Numbered from the stretch's first letter, positions 46,237-59,672 are shown. The stretch: DNA of 64,000 nucleotides from Circinella umbellata (GCA_025093555.1 JAIWNF010000015.1:558001-622000), one strand, 5' to 3'. Notes: a model not told the origin generated them from the sequence alone. Made by a program: numbers and translations.

Positions 46237-49052
46237 ATGAAGATTAGTGAAAAGATTATTGAACAAAGAGAAAGTTTACCTACTTTCGAATATAAAAATG
46301 ACCTTATTGAAGCTATTAAAGAATATAGTGTACTCGTTGTAATTGGTGAAACTGGTAAAGTTTTTTTTTTTTTTTTTTTTACAAATCTCTTTATTTCGGT
46401 TTGGGTTTGCATAAAGATATATATATATATATATATATTGATCCTTGAACATGTTTATATGAATTTATATAGGTTCTGGTAAAACAACACAGATTCCTCA
46501 ATATATATTAGAAGGAATTCCTGAAATGAAAAAAATCGGTGTTACTCAACCAAGGTAAAAAAAATAAATTATTAATTCATCGATCATTGATGTAATCTTA
46601 AAATTACAATAATATATACTAATTTTCTCTTGTTATATTAGACGTATTGCTGCCATTACTGGTAGAGTATTTCTTTTTACTTATTTTGAGTGCTCTTACA
46701 CATTAACCAATCGAGAGATATTAACGAATGCGTACATAATATAAATATAATAGTTGCGAAACGCGTGAGTGAAGAACAAGGTGTTCGATTAGGCTCATCT
46801 GTTGGATATACAATTCGATTCGATGATACGACCAGTTCAGATACCAAATTAAAATACATGACAGATGGTGTTTTATTACGTGAAGCAACGGAAGATCCTC
46901 ATTTGAATCAATATTCTGTTGTTGTTATTGATGAAGCACATGAACGTACATTAGAAACCGATGTTTTATTCGGCTTATTAAAAAAGACACAACGATTACG
47001 ACCTGATCTTAAAATTCTTATCATGTCGGCCACATTAGATGTTGAAAAGTTTTCCGATTTTTTTGATGAATGTCCTATCTTTGAAATCCCCGGACGTACT
47101 TTTCCTGTTGATATTACTTATTATAAAGACGCTCAACGATTATCTGCATTGAAATCCAATTTAGTGGATCATGCAGTAGAAGCAGCATGGCATGTACATA
47201 CACAAGAACGAGCTGGGGATGTATTGGTTTTTTTAACTGGACAAAATGATATTGAACGTGCTTGTCGTGCTTTTCAAGATCGTGTGAATAAAATAAGTCG
47301 TCATGAAGATTATAAAAAAGTAGTACGATATCATGATCAAATAGAAAAAGTGATGGTTTATCCATTATATGCAAGTTTGGAAACATATGATCAAAAGGCA
47401 GTTTTTGAAGGTTCAAGAAAAGGTGTTCGTAAAATTGTATTTGCAACCAATGTAGCACAGGTAAAGTAAACAAAAAATCGATTTGTGGATACAATTATTT
47501 TATTAAATACATAAATTTTTTTTTGGGGGATGGTGGGATTATTAGACTTCAGTTACGATCCCAGGAATTCGGTATGTGATTGATTCTGGCTTTGTCAAGG
47601 AAAAAACATATGATGCAAATACTGGTATGGATGCACTTTTAGTTACAGAAATTAGTCAGGCTGCTGCGACACAGCGTGCTGGACGTGCTGGCAGGTAATA
47701 ATCACTATAATATTATATGTATGGAAAAAAAAAGAGAGAGAGAATAATGAATATCTAATTCATTCTTTATTATTGTTATATCATTCTATAGAACGGCTCC
47801 TGGTAAAGCATATAGACTTTATACATCTGATAGTTTTGATCACATGTTACCTGATACCATCCCTGAAATTCAACGAAGTAGTTTACTTGGTACAATCCTT
47901 TCACTGAAAAAAATGGGTATTGTGGACGTGATCAATTTTGAATTCATTGATCCACCGGATGAAAAACTAGTACGTAATGCACTCAAACAACTTTATCTTT
48001 TGGGAGCCATTGATGATGTTGGCAAATTAACACCTCTTGGTGATAAAATGAGTCATTTCCCATTATCACCTTCTTTGGCTCGAGTATTAGTCAGTTCTGC
48101 AGAAGAATATGAATGCAGTTACGAAGTATTGACGATTGCAAGCATTCTTGCTGGCGAGAATGATTTGTTTCGAGCACCTTCAGCAAGAAGTCGTGGTGGG
48201 CCAGAAGCTGTCATAGAAGCAGAAGAATGTAAACTACGATTTGCTCATCACGCAGGTGATCATATGACCTATTTAAATGTATGGCATGAGTGGAAACGAC
48301 ATAATAAAAGTAGGACTTGGTGTAAAGAGAATTGGATTAATAGCAAAGTATTGGAAACAGCAGCCAATGTACGACGCCAATTAATGGATGTGATGGAAAA
48401 TAAAACTCGATTACCTATTAAACGTGCACCCCGATTATCAGCCAAAAGCAGCAAAAAATCTACAAACAAAAAGATAATGATAGGTGTTGATGAAAAGGGG
48501 CGTCAGATCGATCCAGTACCTATTCTCAAATCCTTTTTATCAGGTTATTTTACAAATATTGCCAACAAAGGTGCTAACCGAGCTGTCTTTTCACATTATT
48601 CACCCGATCAACACTTAACAGAAGGAATGACAGCTGAAGTAAATGACTTTACAGGTTCTCCAACTTCTTTAGTAGCATTACATCTTCATCCGCTTTGTTC
48701 TTTTTCAGATATGTTGGATCGGAATCGAATTCGTTATTCTGAACTGGATTGGGTCATGTATATGCATGTTACTTATACAAACAAGGCCGTGATGAAAGGT
48801 GTTTGTAAAATTTTATGGGATTGGATCAAATCAGGAGAAGGAAGAGAACGGATACGAAAATTACCAAAAACACGATTAAACGGAGAAGATGCACCGAATG
48901 TATTGGAAATGGATCATGATGCAGAAAAGGAAAAACAACAAGAAGAGGATGAAAAGATACAAAAGGAAGTGGAACAAGATAAACGAAAACGACGAGCTGA
49001 AGAAATAGAAGAAATAAGACAACGCGCTTTAGCAAGAAGAAAAATTCAATAA
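46237..49052 (+). CDS. DEAH-box RNA helicase, DHX33/Dhr2-like
   Basis: An ATP-dependent RNA helicase of 778 aa. Six exons join in phase: 46237-46354, 46473-46554, 46642-46661 (20 nt), 46754-47460, 47546-47694 and 47792-49052. Motifs appear in order: GETGSGKTT (I), TQPRRIAAITVAKRV (Ia), DEAH (II), SAT (III), FLTGQNDIE (IV), ATNVAQTSVTI (V) and QRAGRAGR (VI). Winged-helix, HA2 and OB-fold regions follow, with [40 protein letters not shown] and [18 protein letters not shown], then a Lys/Glu-rich tail. The spacing and the GDHMT and WCKEN segments resemble DHX33/Dhr2-type ribosome-biogenesis helicases more than Prp2/16/22/43, but the subfamily is a judgement by eye. Motif V has Gln where most relatives have Glu (AETS). 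The promoter is squeezed to 78 bp by the P450 fragment upstream. Confidence 0.9.
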
Positions 49053-49279
49053 TAGCAAAACCTTATTTTATTTTTAATTATTCTTCAATAATAATAGTAA
49101 TATATAACCACTTGTACAGTTAATAATAATAATAATATATTACTTTAAAGGCAAAAACAAATAAAAAAAAGAGAATGGAGCAACGGGGGTTGATATGAGT
49201 TGAAGATAAATGAAAAAAAAGGGTGATTATTTAACAAGTGGGGTAGTAGTCTTTTCTAATAAAATTTATCTCACGTTAT
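49053..49279. other. Convergent 3' ends of helicase and ATG13
   Basis: Only 227 bp separate the two stop codons. The spacer holds ATT-type repeats and A runs and presumably both poly(A) regions. No further feature is visible. Confidence 0.5.
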
Positions 49280-52200
49280 TTATTTGTGTTCATATAAACC
49301 AAGTTCACTCATCTTGAATACAAGGGAATCATCATCTTCATCATGTACAATAGGAGATACGGGTTGTCCATTCTCATCGGCATCATCATCTTTATCAAGA
49401 CCTCCGCTACTACTACTGGGTGATTCTGTATTAATCGACAATTGAGCTGTTCGGCGGATTTCATTATATTTAAGAAAAGCATTCCTTTGTTGTTGCTGTT
49501 CGCTCGTATGATTATTACCAATAATGGAAGAGCGACGCTTATGTGATAATTCATTATGCGTATTACCTGTGCGTTGGAAAGAAGATTGCATAAATGGTGG
49601 ATAAGGGTTATTATCACTATTACTGTATTCGTTTGAAGAACAAGTACTATTATAACTATCACCATCATCAGCAGATAAAGCAGGATTATTATTATTACTA
49701 GTATCATGTCGCTGTACTGTTCTTGTTGTTGTTGCTGTTGTTGTTCGAGTGGAAGGAATTCGGACAGGTGTTGCCCCATGAATGGGTGAAACTGGAGGTT
49801 CAGTATGAAGTGGTGATGGTGCGCGTGGTTGATATGATAATCGACTTAAAGGTGATCCTCGAGATAATGATAAAGATAATAAGCTACTATTACTACTAGT
49901 ATCAAGATCACCATGTGGTGCCGTTCGTGATGGCTGATTTTCTTTCATTGATTCTATCGTACTTGATTGTTGTTCAAGTGGTGGTGAAGATAAAATGGTA
50001 CTTGAAGAAACTAAAGACTGTGATAATGAATCATGTACTCCTCGTAAATTTTGAAAATGAGTTAACGCCTTCTACTCTCAGTAAAAAAAAATCAATATGT
50101 GTGAAATACATGGGGAAGGAATCGTATCCTAAATAAATTTGATAATACATACTTTGGATCGATAATAAGAAGCATAAATATCTAGTGATGGTCCATACGT
50201 GTCATTAAAAGTGCTGTTTTCTGTTTCTTCTTCATTTAATATTCTACTTTGAAAACCAGGTGTGTGTGGTAAGTTAAGAGATCGTACAAATTCTTCTAGT
50301 TCTTTATCCTAATTAATATATAGTAATTGTATTATTAACAAAGAGAATATATATATATATATATATATATTTATTCACTGTTTTTTTTAGGGTACCTGAT
50401 CTGAAGCAATGGATGATCTTCTTGCAACAGAAAATGATCTTCGACTTCTTGTTCTTGAAGATGGCGACGAAGTTTGTATTTCATTATTTCCTTCAGAAGG
50501 CGCACTATGATAATAGCGATCTGTATGTCTGTAGTCAAAACTTGAAGAAAATCGACGTGTAATATTTGATTTTGTACTTTTTTTATCATCCTCTCCAGTA
50601 CCTCTCATGGAACGTAAAGCTATTATATGGAACATAAAAGAAAAAAAAGGAGAGAGAGCTCGTTGTTAATTTCATTCCTCGTACTGGTGTTATTCTTTTT
50701 TTTTTTTGTTTCCAGCATCTGTTACGTGTAATGTAATTATTTGTATAACTTACAAAATGTTGAAGAATGTTGTGAAGAAGAAGAAAGTGTAGGTGATTTG
50801 AATGGTGATATATGGTGCACTCGAGAAGATGAAGAAGGTGATATGGACGGTGGTTCTACTGATTTAATAAACAGATTATCCTCATCATTAATAGATAGAG
50901 GCCGAAGAGAAAAAGAGCGTGGTCGATGTGCATTATTATGTGTTGTATGTCTGGATGATGAAGATGAAGAAGAAGAAGCTGGGCGATGTTCATTATTATA
51001 AGTTTGTCGTCGTTGATGATGATAGCGTGATAAAGATGTAGTTTCTGTTGTGGTTGCTACACGTGCTGATTCGGATTTACGTGGAATAGGTGGCCATTGT
51101 GTTATTGTTTGATTTTTATTTACTGCTTTTGTAATCGTTTTAAATGTATCTCCAATTTCATTTTCTTTTTTATCATCATCACTTGAATCTATGGTTTTAT
51201 TATTATCCGTATACTTTGCAATTGTCGGAGTGAAATAGTTATAATCCAAGTCCATTAATTGTGCACTTGAATCAGGTTGTTGTTGTTGGGATCCAATGGT
51301 ATTGATATCAAGTGGATCATGAATAATAAAATCACAGTTTGCGCGATAATGTACTTGAAGTCCCAAAGTACTGTGTATGTTTATACGTGAGATTCTTTCC
51401 AATGTATCATTTGTCTATTTTTTTTATAGTTTTTTTTCCCAATGAAGAAGGGGAAGGTAGAGAAGGAAAAAGGGGGTTGGGTCACGACAAAGGTTTATTG
51501 GGTAAACAAATAATAAAAATAAAAATAAACAAATCTTACCCTAAAGGTGTTACTATGCTATCTAAATCTTGAGTTATTGTTGTATTTGAATTTGGTCCTT
51601 CATCTATTATTTGTACATGGGATGTGAGTGTTCATAAATAAAATGAAAAAAAAAAGCCAATTATATTAATAATATATACCTAAACTAATTTCATCTTCTT
51701 TTTTATTATTGATGGATGATGTGAGTCGATATCCAATGTTATCGATAATAAATTGTTGATCCTCTGTCGCAGTAACATTTGACATTGTTCGTTCTTTGAA
51801 AGTGTTCTGATATAAAGGTAATAACCGAGTAAAAGCGTACAAAGTTCTAAAAAAAAGTATAGACCTTTTGTATACATTACCAAGATCCAAAGTTTGTGTG
51901 GGAAGTGGATGACTTTTTTAATATCCCCCCCCAACAACAACAAAGAATAAAGCACAAAAGTTAGTTGATAAGCAACCGAAAAAAAACATCTAATAAATAA
52001 TAAGTATCATAGTAAATATATATGTATACTTTACTTTAAAGTCAATATCCAGTTTTCAAGAATAATACGTTTCTTTGGAATAATATTTGAAGAAGAAGAT
52101 GAAGAAATAAAATCTAAATCAATGATTTTCCAACCATTTTTTAATGCAAGCTGTTTTCCAAGAGGAATGTTTGAAATATCCAAATAAATTTCAATAATTA

Positions 52201-52785
52201 AAGGTGGCGGTTGAGTAATAGGAGATACGAATGCTCTAGTAATCCAATATTTTAACTCTGACCGTAAGGAGTCAGGATATTCTCGAGTATTCATATTAAA
52301 CTGTTGTTTTAGATTTTACGCATAAAATATATTATGCAATTTGTTTTAACCCCGTCGGATTTGAAAAAACCATAGAAAATAAAAGAAAAAACGTTATATT
52401 TCAATCAATTAATACAAAGACAAAAACAAAAAGTAAAGAGAAAGTTATAGAAATAAAAAAAAAAGAAACGTGTGTTTTGTTTTTACCCATCGATTCATTC
52501 GTTTTTTTCCATCATCGTTATCAATAGATTCATTTTGTTGTTGTTGTTGTTGTTGACGTGATTGAATAATGGTCTGTGCGGTTTTGATATAAAAGTTCTA
52601 ATATTTACGGTATATTAAGTCAGTCAAACGTTGTTGGTTGTTTTTTCAAGTGTTACAAAAAAAATATAGTTGTCGAATTTTTTATTTTATTTTATTATTA
52701 CCTTGACAATGCTTTCTGTTTTAGAATCATTAGAATTTGTATTAAAAGGGAAACGTGAAGGTGATGGTGAATGAGATTGAAGCAT
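49280..52785 (-). CDS. ATG13: Autophagy protein Atg13
   Basis: This is the regulatory subunit of the Atg1 kinase complex, phosphorylated by TORC1 in fed cells. Nine exons were traced: 52785-52702, 52597-52487, 52300-52035, 51912-51680, 51603-51540, 51394-50754, 50619-50396, 50308-50153 and 50071-49280, about 856 aa. The N-terminal HORMA-type domain shows the family pattern: NFYIKTAQTIIQSR, a Gln run, KKRMNRWFN, PPLIIEIYLDISNIPLGK, RIILENWILTL, LPTQTLDLGNVYKRSILFFR, TLYAFTRLLPLYQ and LGLQVHYRANCDF. The rest is Ser-rich and apparently disordered, with FSVARRSSIASD and ELEEFVRSLNLP segments, as expected for the Atg1/Atg17-binding region. The exon 5-6 junction is uncertain: acceptors at 51394 or 51412 give slightly different joins. 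The final exon has many Ser/Asn/Asp runs and ends MSELGLYEHK. Confidence 0.88.
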
Positions 52786-54692
52786 TTGTAATTGTTCTTT
52801 ATATTTTTATATTTTATTTTATTTTTGGTTGAAATGGGGGGGATTGTAGAAAGAACCAAAAAAAAATATAGTAAATGATATATTGTTATCAAAAAATGAA
52901 TGAGAAGATAATAGAGTGGCAAAAAATAAGAATAACAAGTTGTATATGTATAAAAAAAAAGAGAGAGAGAGAGAAGAGTGAAGTGAAAAATAAGAAAAAA
53001 GGAGTAAAAAAGAAAGAAATAAATTCACTGCGCATATAAAAAATAATAGAAGGGGGGGGCCGTGTGGTTTATATCATCATTTTCATTTTAATTCAGGTAC
53101 CTTATGAACAAGGTGTGCATGGGACCAACGCATTACACTATACATGACGAAGTTAGTTTTTAAGGTCGGCTGATCTTTGGCTTATCTTATTTTATGTTAT
53201 TTGATTATATATACACAAAAAATATTAATACAAATTATAAAATTCCTAACTTAAAACATCGTTGTCAATTTTGTCATTAATTATTATATGTAATCTAAAA
53301 TGTGGATCACCTTTTTTTTTTTTTTGCATAATATCTATTTTTTTTGCATGAAAATCAATTTTATTATCCATGATATTATTATTGTACCTTGAAAAAAGAC
53401 TAGTTTATTAACATTTCTATTTATGATAATTAACTTTTTTTTACGTATTATCATCTGACATGACTCTATTTTATTTTATATGAATTGCATTATATCACGA
53501 AAATCCAACTTTATATATTGCCACAAGTCACACAAGGCTCCAACAGAAGTTACAAATTAATAATAAGAATAGGAGGTGGCTAATTATTTATATATAAAAA
53601 AAAACTATGCAAATACCCATAATTTTTATGTGAAAAAAACTTACAGATAAGAAATCTACCTTTTGCTCCTGGTTATTATTACTATAGATAATTATTACAG
53701 CTAAAATTGAAAAGCAAACAACTTTACAGATAATTTAAAATTACCTGTGGCACAGCATGAAGATTTTTTTCTGTCTCAACAAAAGACAGTCGTTCAGAGT
53801 ATTTGCTTCCTTTTCTTTGACTGGAACAGTATGAAAGCTTCTATGTTAAAAATTTGCTGCTGTATAAATTTTTAGGATTATCTCGATTGAGTAGTGACAC
53901 ACAATAGTTACAAGAGGGTTGATTGATATTACATAAACATATAAATAATTGAAGTGCATAAATCTTTGTTTTCGTGTGTTTTTTTGTGGTAAAAGTTTCC
54001 AAGGTAAATGCTCGTCTATGAACGATGGGGGAGTTCACAAGAACAAGTGAAAATAAATGATATGTAGACTTGCAAAGTCTGATGTTTGCTGTCTTTGAGA
54101 ATTTTCGGTAATATAATCGAAATCAAGGCTGACGAAGAGGGTTTTAGCAATCGATAATTGGTTGTCATGGATATGCAAATTCGGCGCTACGTAATAAATT
54201 GGGAATAAAGAAGAATACTACTGCTTTATATCATATGATACGTATAATTGAAAACGTTCCTTTTGCTTTTAGGTCAGTTGTAAGCTTACGTGTCAACACA
54301 GTATCTTTCTTTCTTTGCTCTTGTTATCAACAGACATAAAATCGATGTTGTCTATTTATTATTCAATTGATTCACATTTTAAATATTTGATAAGTTTTAT
54401 TTACTAAGAAAAAAAAAACCGTTGGATATAATTTTAAAAACATTATTGAGTTACTTAGGCATATACATATATATCTCATCATGGTAATAATAAGGTTCTC
54501 CCCAGGTTATTGATGAAAATGTGCTGAGTGGTGTATATATTAAGTGGTTTTCATGAACATAGCAACCGGGATTCTAAAACTTTAAATTCTACTCTTTGTC
54601 TCTTCTTTTTTTTAATTCCACACTCCCAAAAATAGTAATAGAATAAGAACTTTATCCATTCCACCCATTATTCTTACTTTTTTTTTTTATAA
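52786..54692. other. Shared upstream region of ATG13 and NPRL2
   Basis: These 1.9 kb separate two divergent start codons. The region is AT-rich with A runs and contains a GA-repeat near 52962-52977. Nothing gene-like was supported. Any shared promoter elements would lie here, but no motif was recognised with confidence. Confidence 0.45.
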
Positions 54693-56815
54693 ATGGATTT
54701 CCCTGGGTTTCCACGCATTCATGGTATTTTTTATGCAGTGTTTGATGTTATTAAGGGTAGTATTGTAAAACATCAAGTTCCTGAAGGAAGTGTCGTCTCA
54801 CAAAAATCGGGCATGAATGTCCCGATTAAACCTTTAATCGACTTTGAAACTATTCGAGGCTATGTCATTCCAAAACCACAACTTTATAAAAGACTTGTTA
54901 CTATTAGTACAGATAAATATAAAATTATGGGTTGTCCTGTAGCGATCAATAACCATGAAAAATATCAACTTATTCGAAATGAATTTCGGTTCAACTTGTG
55001 TTTTGTATTTGAACGTGACGCAGAAACGAGTAGTTATGAAGCTGTCGTACGAAAAATGGCCCGTGTATTGGAAGTCTTAGAGGTAAAAAAAAAAAAAGAA
55101 AAGGGAGAAAGAAAGATAAATAAATTTATTTTGAATTGAGTCTGGACAAGGGAATATATAACATATATTATTATTATAAAAAGTTGGAATGTGATTTTTT
55201 ATCTCAAGATGCAAGTTCAGAAAGTCGTACAGTACAAAACGTAATTGAACAATTATATGAAGATCTTAATAGTTATTGTGAATGTCAAATTCCTATCAGT
55301 AAGTTTATTCATAGTATTGGTTAAGAAAGAAAAAAAGTATATGGATATAAAAGATATCAATATTCAAATTCACTAGATGCTTCCAATACCATCAATTTGA
55401 AATTATTTCCTACTTATAAGAATCCACCCACAGTACATGATTATGAAGTTCCTGTATGTACAGTGGATTTAAATCATATGATGACTGTTAATTGGGATTT
55501 AACAGTACAAAAGGTAATAATAATAATTATAATAATAACTTTTTATGTTTATTATATTAATTATGAGTAGTAACATGACAGAATCTTCTTTTTGTCTAAA
55601 ATAGATGGTACCACATATTAATGGCATTAATCATGTTAAAATGATCGCCGAACTTGCTAATGTAAAACCGGACTGGGCTCGAAAAACGATGCAACATTTA
55701 TTGTAAGCTTGAATGAGTACACATTTGGGGGAAGGAGGAGAGGGGGTAAAGAGTTGAATAAACTAGTTTTTCATAAATCAAAATCGAAATTTTTTTTTTT
55801 CATTTCATATCATTTTACGTTTTTCTAGATATTATGGTTGTATCATCATGACTGATATTTTTCAATTTACAAATGTTTATGCTGTTCGACCAGAAATAAC
55901 TCGAATGTTGGATCCAGGAAAATCTAGTTTAGCTCATGAGTGTTTAGAATATATTACATTACCTGGTAAAAAAAAAGAAAATAAAGAAACATTTAGAAGT
56001 TCTATGGAACTAAAAAAAAATCCATGTGTGTTTTTATTATAATTATTTTAGAAGTAACACCACCTCCGCTTCCACGTGTATTTGCTTTATATTGTGGTCT
56101 GCAATACGGATCTTCTGTAAGGGATTGGATCGAAGAACATCAAGTGTCAACTCTTCCAATCGATGTTCGGTAAATATAAAGAACGATATATATATAAAAA
56201 AAAAGGAATGAAAAGAAAAAAAAAGCACATTTTATATTGAGGGTAACACTAACTTCCAATTAATACAGTCGTTTCATTTCATTTGGAGTTATTAAAGGAT
56301 TGATTTACCGGGTACACAAATATCCCATTATAACTAATGTGGATAGTAATGAAGTTATACCTTTGGGTTTACCAGACAAAAGTCACTATTCCAAAATTAT
56401 AAATATTAATACTGGAGCTCCTATTCATCCAGACATTATTCCGTATCTGGATGGTATACACCATTATGATGAAATTTGTACTGCATTAAAATGTTCTCCT
56501 CAAGAATTAGATGAACAACTTCAAGCAACTAGTCACGGTAGTAATCATAGTTTTGAACCTGCCATGTTAAAACCCATAGAGCATAATACAAAGCAACGTT
56601 TGGGTGCTGGAGGATTATATGGAAATACAACAAATCGTCAACTTGATGTTCAACAGCAATCTTTACCTACCCATCATCAACGAAGGTCACGTTTAGAAGA
56701 TGATGAAATGACTTTGTATAATGCAAATCGTAACAGTGACAACAACAATAACAAGAACAACGATAATAAAAACAACAATAATAATCAATGGTCTGTAAAG
56801 TTCATTTACAGATAG
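54693..56815 (+). CDS. NPR2: Nitrogen permease regulator 2-like protein
   Basis: Npr2/NPRL2 is a subunit of the SEACIT/GATOR1 complex, which restrains TORC1 when amino acids are scarce. Seven exons join in phase: 54693-55082, 55184-55298, 55377-55513, 55605-55702, 55829-55965, 56052-56169 and 56269-56815, giving 513 aa. Family landmarks run in order: IHGIFYAVFDVIKGSIVKHQ, GYVIPKPQLYKRLVTISTDK, IMGCPVAINNHEKYQLIRNE, FRFNLCFVFERDAE, NWDLTVQKMVPHINGI, LLYYGCIIMTDIFQFTNVYA, ALYCGLQYGSSVRDWIEEHQ, RRFISFGVIKGLIYRVHKYP and HHYDEICTALKCSPQELDEQ. The usual closing strand is present as WSVKFIYR, but it is separated from the last helix by about 80 extra residues rich in His, Gln, Asn and Asp, including an Asn-rich run. 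The start ATG fits the yeast protein start. Confidence 0.92.
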
Positions 56816-57957
56816 CAGAAATTCCATTTATTTTTATCTTTTTTTTTTTCTGTATCATATATAATCTAAAAAAAAGTTTTTATTATACTGTAAATATTTA
56901 TATCATAATCTTTTACTCTACGTATCATCATCTTCATTTTTTTTTTATTTGGTGGCTGATGATGTAAACAAACATCATGTGTAATATTTTTAATAGTTAT
57001 ATTTTTGTACTGTTTATACCTGTTTAAGCAAAAAAGTACAAAAAGTACAAAAAAGTTTTCTGAAGGCTGAAGGCTGAAAATGACACATACACACATATAT
57101 ATAAGATTTACTAAACTTGTTGCCTTGTGAATAAATGGATCGACAACTTTTTGAGCCGAGCCATTTGTCATACCACACTAAAAAAAGAGAGCATATTCTC
57201 AGCAAACAAAATAAAAAAACACGCGGCGGAATTTTATTTCACCAACAGTTAACTAATAAAAAAGATATAGAAAGAGCAAAAAAAAAAAAAAACCTGAAGG
57301 TTGTCAGAAAAAAAGTAAAAGAAATAATATAGAAACTTTAAAATAAAATTGTTATATGTATATCTTTTTTTTTGTGAAAAAGATTTTCTGTTATAAACAA
57401 AACTGCATCATAATCAAAAAAATAGCTAACTAAAAGAAAAAATCTATTTGTGGGTATATATGCATGTAAATGGGCAAAAAAAGATCTGAACAAGCCCTTC
57501 TCCCTTTTGATTCTCTCCTAATTAAGTTAAGCACCAATCCTTTTGTTACTTTTTGTACAACCTGGATCCACTATTGGGTCCAGCCACGTCCATTGAAGAT
57601 CCGTTACCCGGTATACTTAAGCAATCATTTATTTTAAGTACAAAAAAAAAAAAAATTGGTTATCTGAATCGGAAAAATGCCAAATTATGGCTGGCTAAAA
57701 AGAGAAGGTTTCCTATGTTTCTGCCATTTCCATGGTTTCACTTATTAGTTGTAATGCGTTACTATTTTTTGATCCCTGTTTGCTTATTTATGGACAAGCA
57801 AAAAATAAAAAAGGAGAACTAAAAAAAAAAACTCAAATTAGTTGCTCCGTTACAGGTTTATAAAGAGAGCAAACCCAAATCTTCGAACATGTAACCACTT
57901 GTCCCTTTTTTCCCTTTTCCTTCTCTTTTTCTCTCTTTTTACTTTTTTTTTTTTACA
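56816..57957. other. Intergenic before chitin deacetylase
   Basis: No convincing gene was found. The sequence is made of A/T runs with a small hairpin-like AAAAGTACAAAAAGTACAAA repeat near 57030-57050. A short open frame at 57553-57822 lacks any recognisable feature and is probably chance. Confidence 0.45.
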
Positions 57958-57967
57958 TATATAAAAG
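57958..57967 (+). promoter_or_regulatory. TATA box of chitin deacetylase gene
   Basis: TATATAAAAG lies 111 bp upstream of the ATG at 58069 and is preceded and followed by long C/T-rich tracts, a common layout in strongly expressed fungal genes. The call rests on sequence and position only. Confidence 0.5.
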
Positions 57968-58068
57968 TAACTCGACTTCTTTTCTTTTTTTTTTCCTTTC
58001 TCTTTCTCGTTCTTCATCTCCTTTCTTTACACTCAACAACAAAACATAAACGAATAATTTTATAGACG

Positions 58069-59672
58069 ATGCGTAAATCTACCTTTTTGATCGCTTTACT
58101 TGCACTCGAACAAGTATATGCACAGACACCTACTACCGGTGCCGCAGCTGGTCTTCAAACACCAACTAGTAACTTTGAATGGAAAGAAGCTTATCCAGTA
58201 CCTATTCAGGTTCCCGCACCAAAAGCTGAATGGGTTTCATCTTTCGACAACTCATCTATTCCCAAAGCACCTGTTGGTGTACCTGGTGCCCCGGGTAATG
58301 ATCCTTATTGTCATTGGACTTCAACACAATGTAAACGTCCTTCTGATATTTATACCTGTCCAACAGGTCGTTGGGGTTTGGTAAATATAATAATTTCTTT
58401 ATTATTTGTTTGTTTGCTTGTTCTTTCATTTTTTTTTTTAATTTTACTAGGAGTAAAGCATATATATATATATATATATATATAATAGCAAACACTAAAT
58501 CTGTATATGAATATTACTATTTTTCTTCTCCACCTTTCTCCCCCTCCCCCCTCTTTTCTCCTTCTCCCCCCGCTTCTCTCTCCTTAATTATATAGAGTTT
58601 CGATGATGGACCAACACCGGCTAGTCCTCCTTTATATGATTTCTTGAAGCAACAAAATCTGAAAGCTACATTTTTCTTGATCGGAGGAAATGTAAGTATC
58701 TTATTTTTTTTTTATTTGTTTACTGTTTCCATAGCAATAAAATAACAAAAAAAAAAAAGAGATAAACTAATCGAACGAAAATACAAAAAAAAAAAAATAA
58801 TAATAATAATGAATTGTTAATAGGTTATCCAATATCCAGACATGGTTAAGAGAATGCACGAAGATGGTCACGAAATTGCTATTCACACATGGTAAAGAAA
58901 AAAAAATTCGCTTATAAATTTTTATTCTAATATGAATATCGATTGATAGAGTGACCAAGGGGTAAAAAAAAAAAATAGAACGGCATAGAAACTAATTAAT
59001 GTTCTAATAATTATATATTTATAGGTCTCACACACAATTGACCACACAAACGAACGATCAAATTATTGCCGAACTTAAATGGACTGAACAAGCTATTAAG
59101 GAGATTATTGGCGTTTCCCCTGTTCTTGTTCGACCGGTAAAATTTTATTTCATTTTTTAACTTTATATTAGTTATCTATTATGAGATATAATATATATAT
59201 ATGTATGTACTAACTATAATAATGAAATGTTTATTGATTGTTATAGCCTCAAGGTGATATGGATGATCGTGTTCGTAATATTACAGAAAAACTTGGTTTC
59301 AAAATTGCTATCTGGGATCATGATACATTTGATTGGGAAATCGGTACTAATCCTACCATTACTGCTCAATCGATTGAACAAACTGTTAAAGGTTGGCTCG
59401 GCAAGTCTGCTAGTGGTATCACATTAGAACATGATCGTGTCAATGATACTGTCAATGTTGCCATCAATACTGTCGTTCCACTCTTGAAATCCAAATATGA
59501 AATGACTACTGTCGCAGCTTGTGCTAATATGTCTGCTGAAGATGTTTACAAGGAAACTGCTGGTAAGGGTAGTGCTGCTGGTGGTGATAGTGCTGCTACA
59601 TCTCTTACTCCCGCCACTTTATTCATGGCTCTTGGTACTGCTGCTGCCGGTATCATTAGCATGGCTATTTAA
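58069..59672 (+). CDS. Chitin deacetylase, CE4 family, GPI-type
   Basis: This enzyme removes acetyl groups from chitin to make chitosan, a main wall polymer of Mucoromycota. Five exons join in phase: 58069-58380, 58596-58691, 58824-58891, 59025-59136 and 59247-59672, giving 337 aa. A signal peptide ([18 protein letters not shown]) is followed by a region ending CPTGRWGL and the polysaccharide deacetylase (NodB) core. The core has [17 protein letters not shown] (motif 1, with the metal-binding Asp), [10 protein letters not shown] (motif 2, two His), [13 protein letters not shown] (motif 3), and later DHDTFDWEI and GITLEHD (motifs 4-5). The C-terminus is Ala/Gly/Ser-rich and ends in a hydrophobic stretch ([17 protein letters not shown]), fitting a GPI-anchor signal. 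Motif 1 begins Ser-Phe instead of the usual Thr-Tyr/Phe. The protein is a little shorter than many fungal relatives. Confidence 0.93.

Noticed and set aside
49309..51001. Several 66-156-codon frames opposite or overlapping ATG13 exons
   Set aside because: They are hydrophobic or Asp/Glu-rich shadows of the Ser/Asn-rich ATG13 coding sequence.
58456..58484. TA-dinucleotide run in the first intron of chitin deacetylase
   Set aside because: An ordinary microsatellite; no sign of function.
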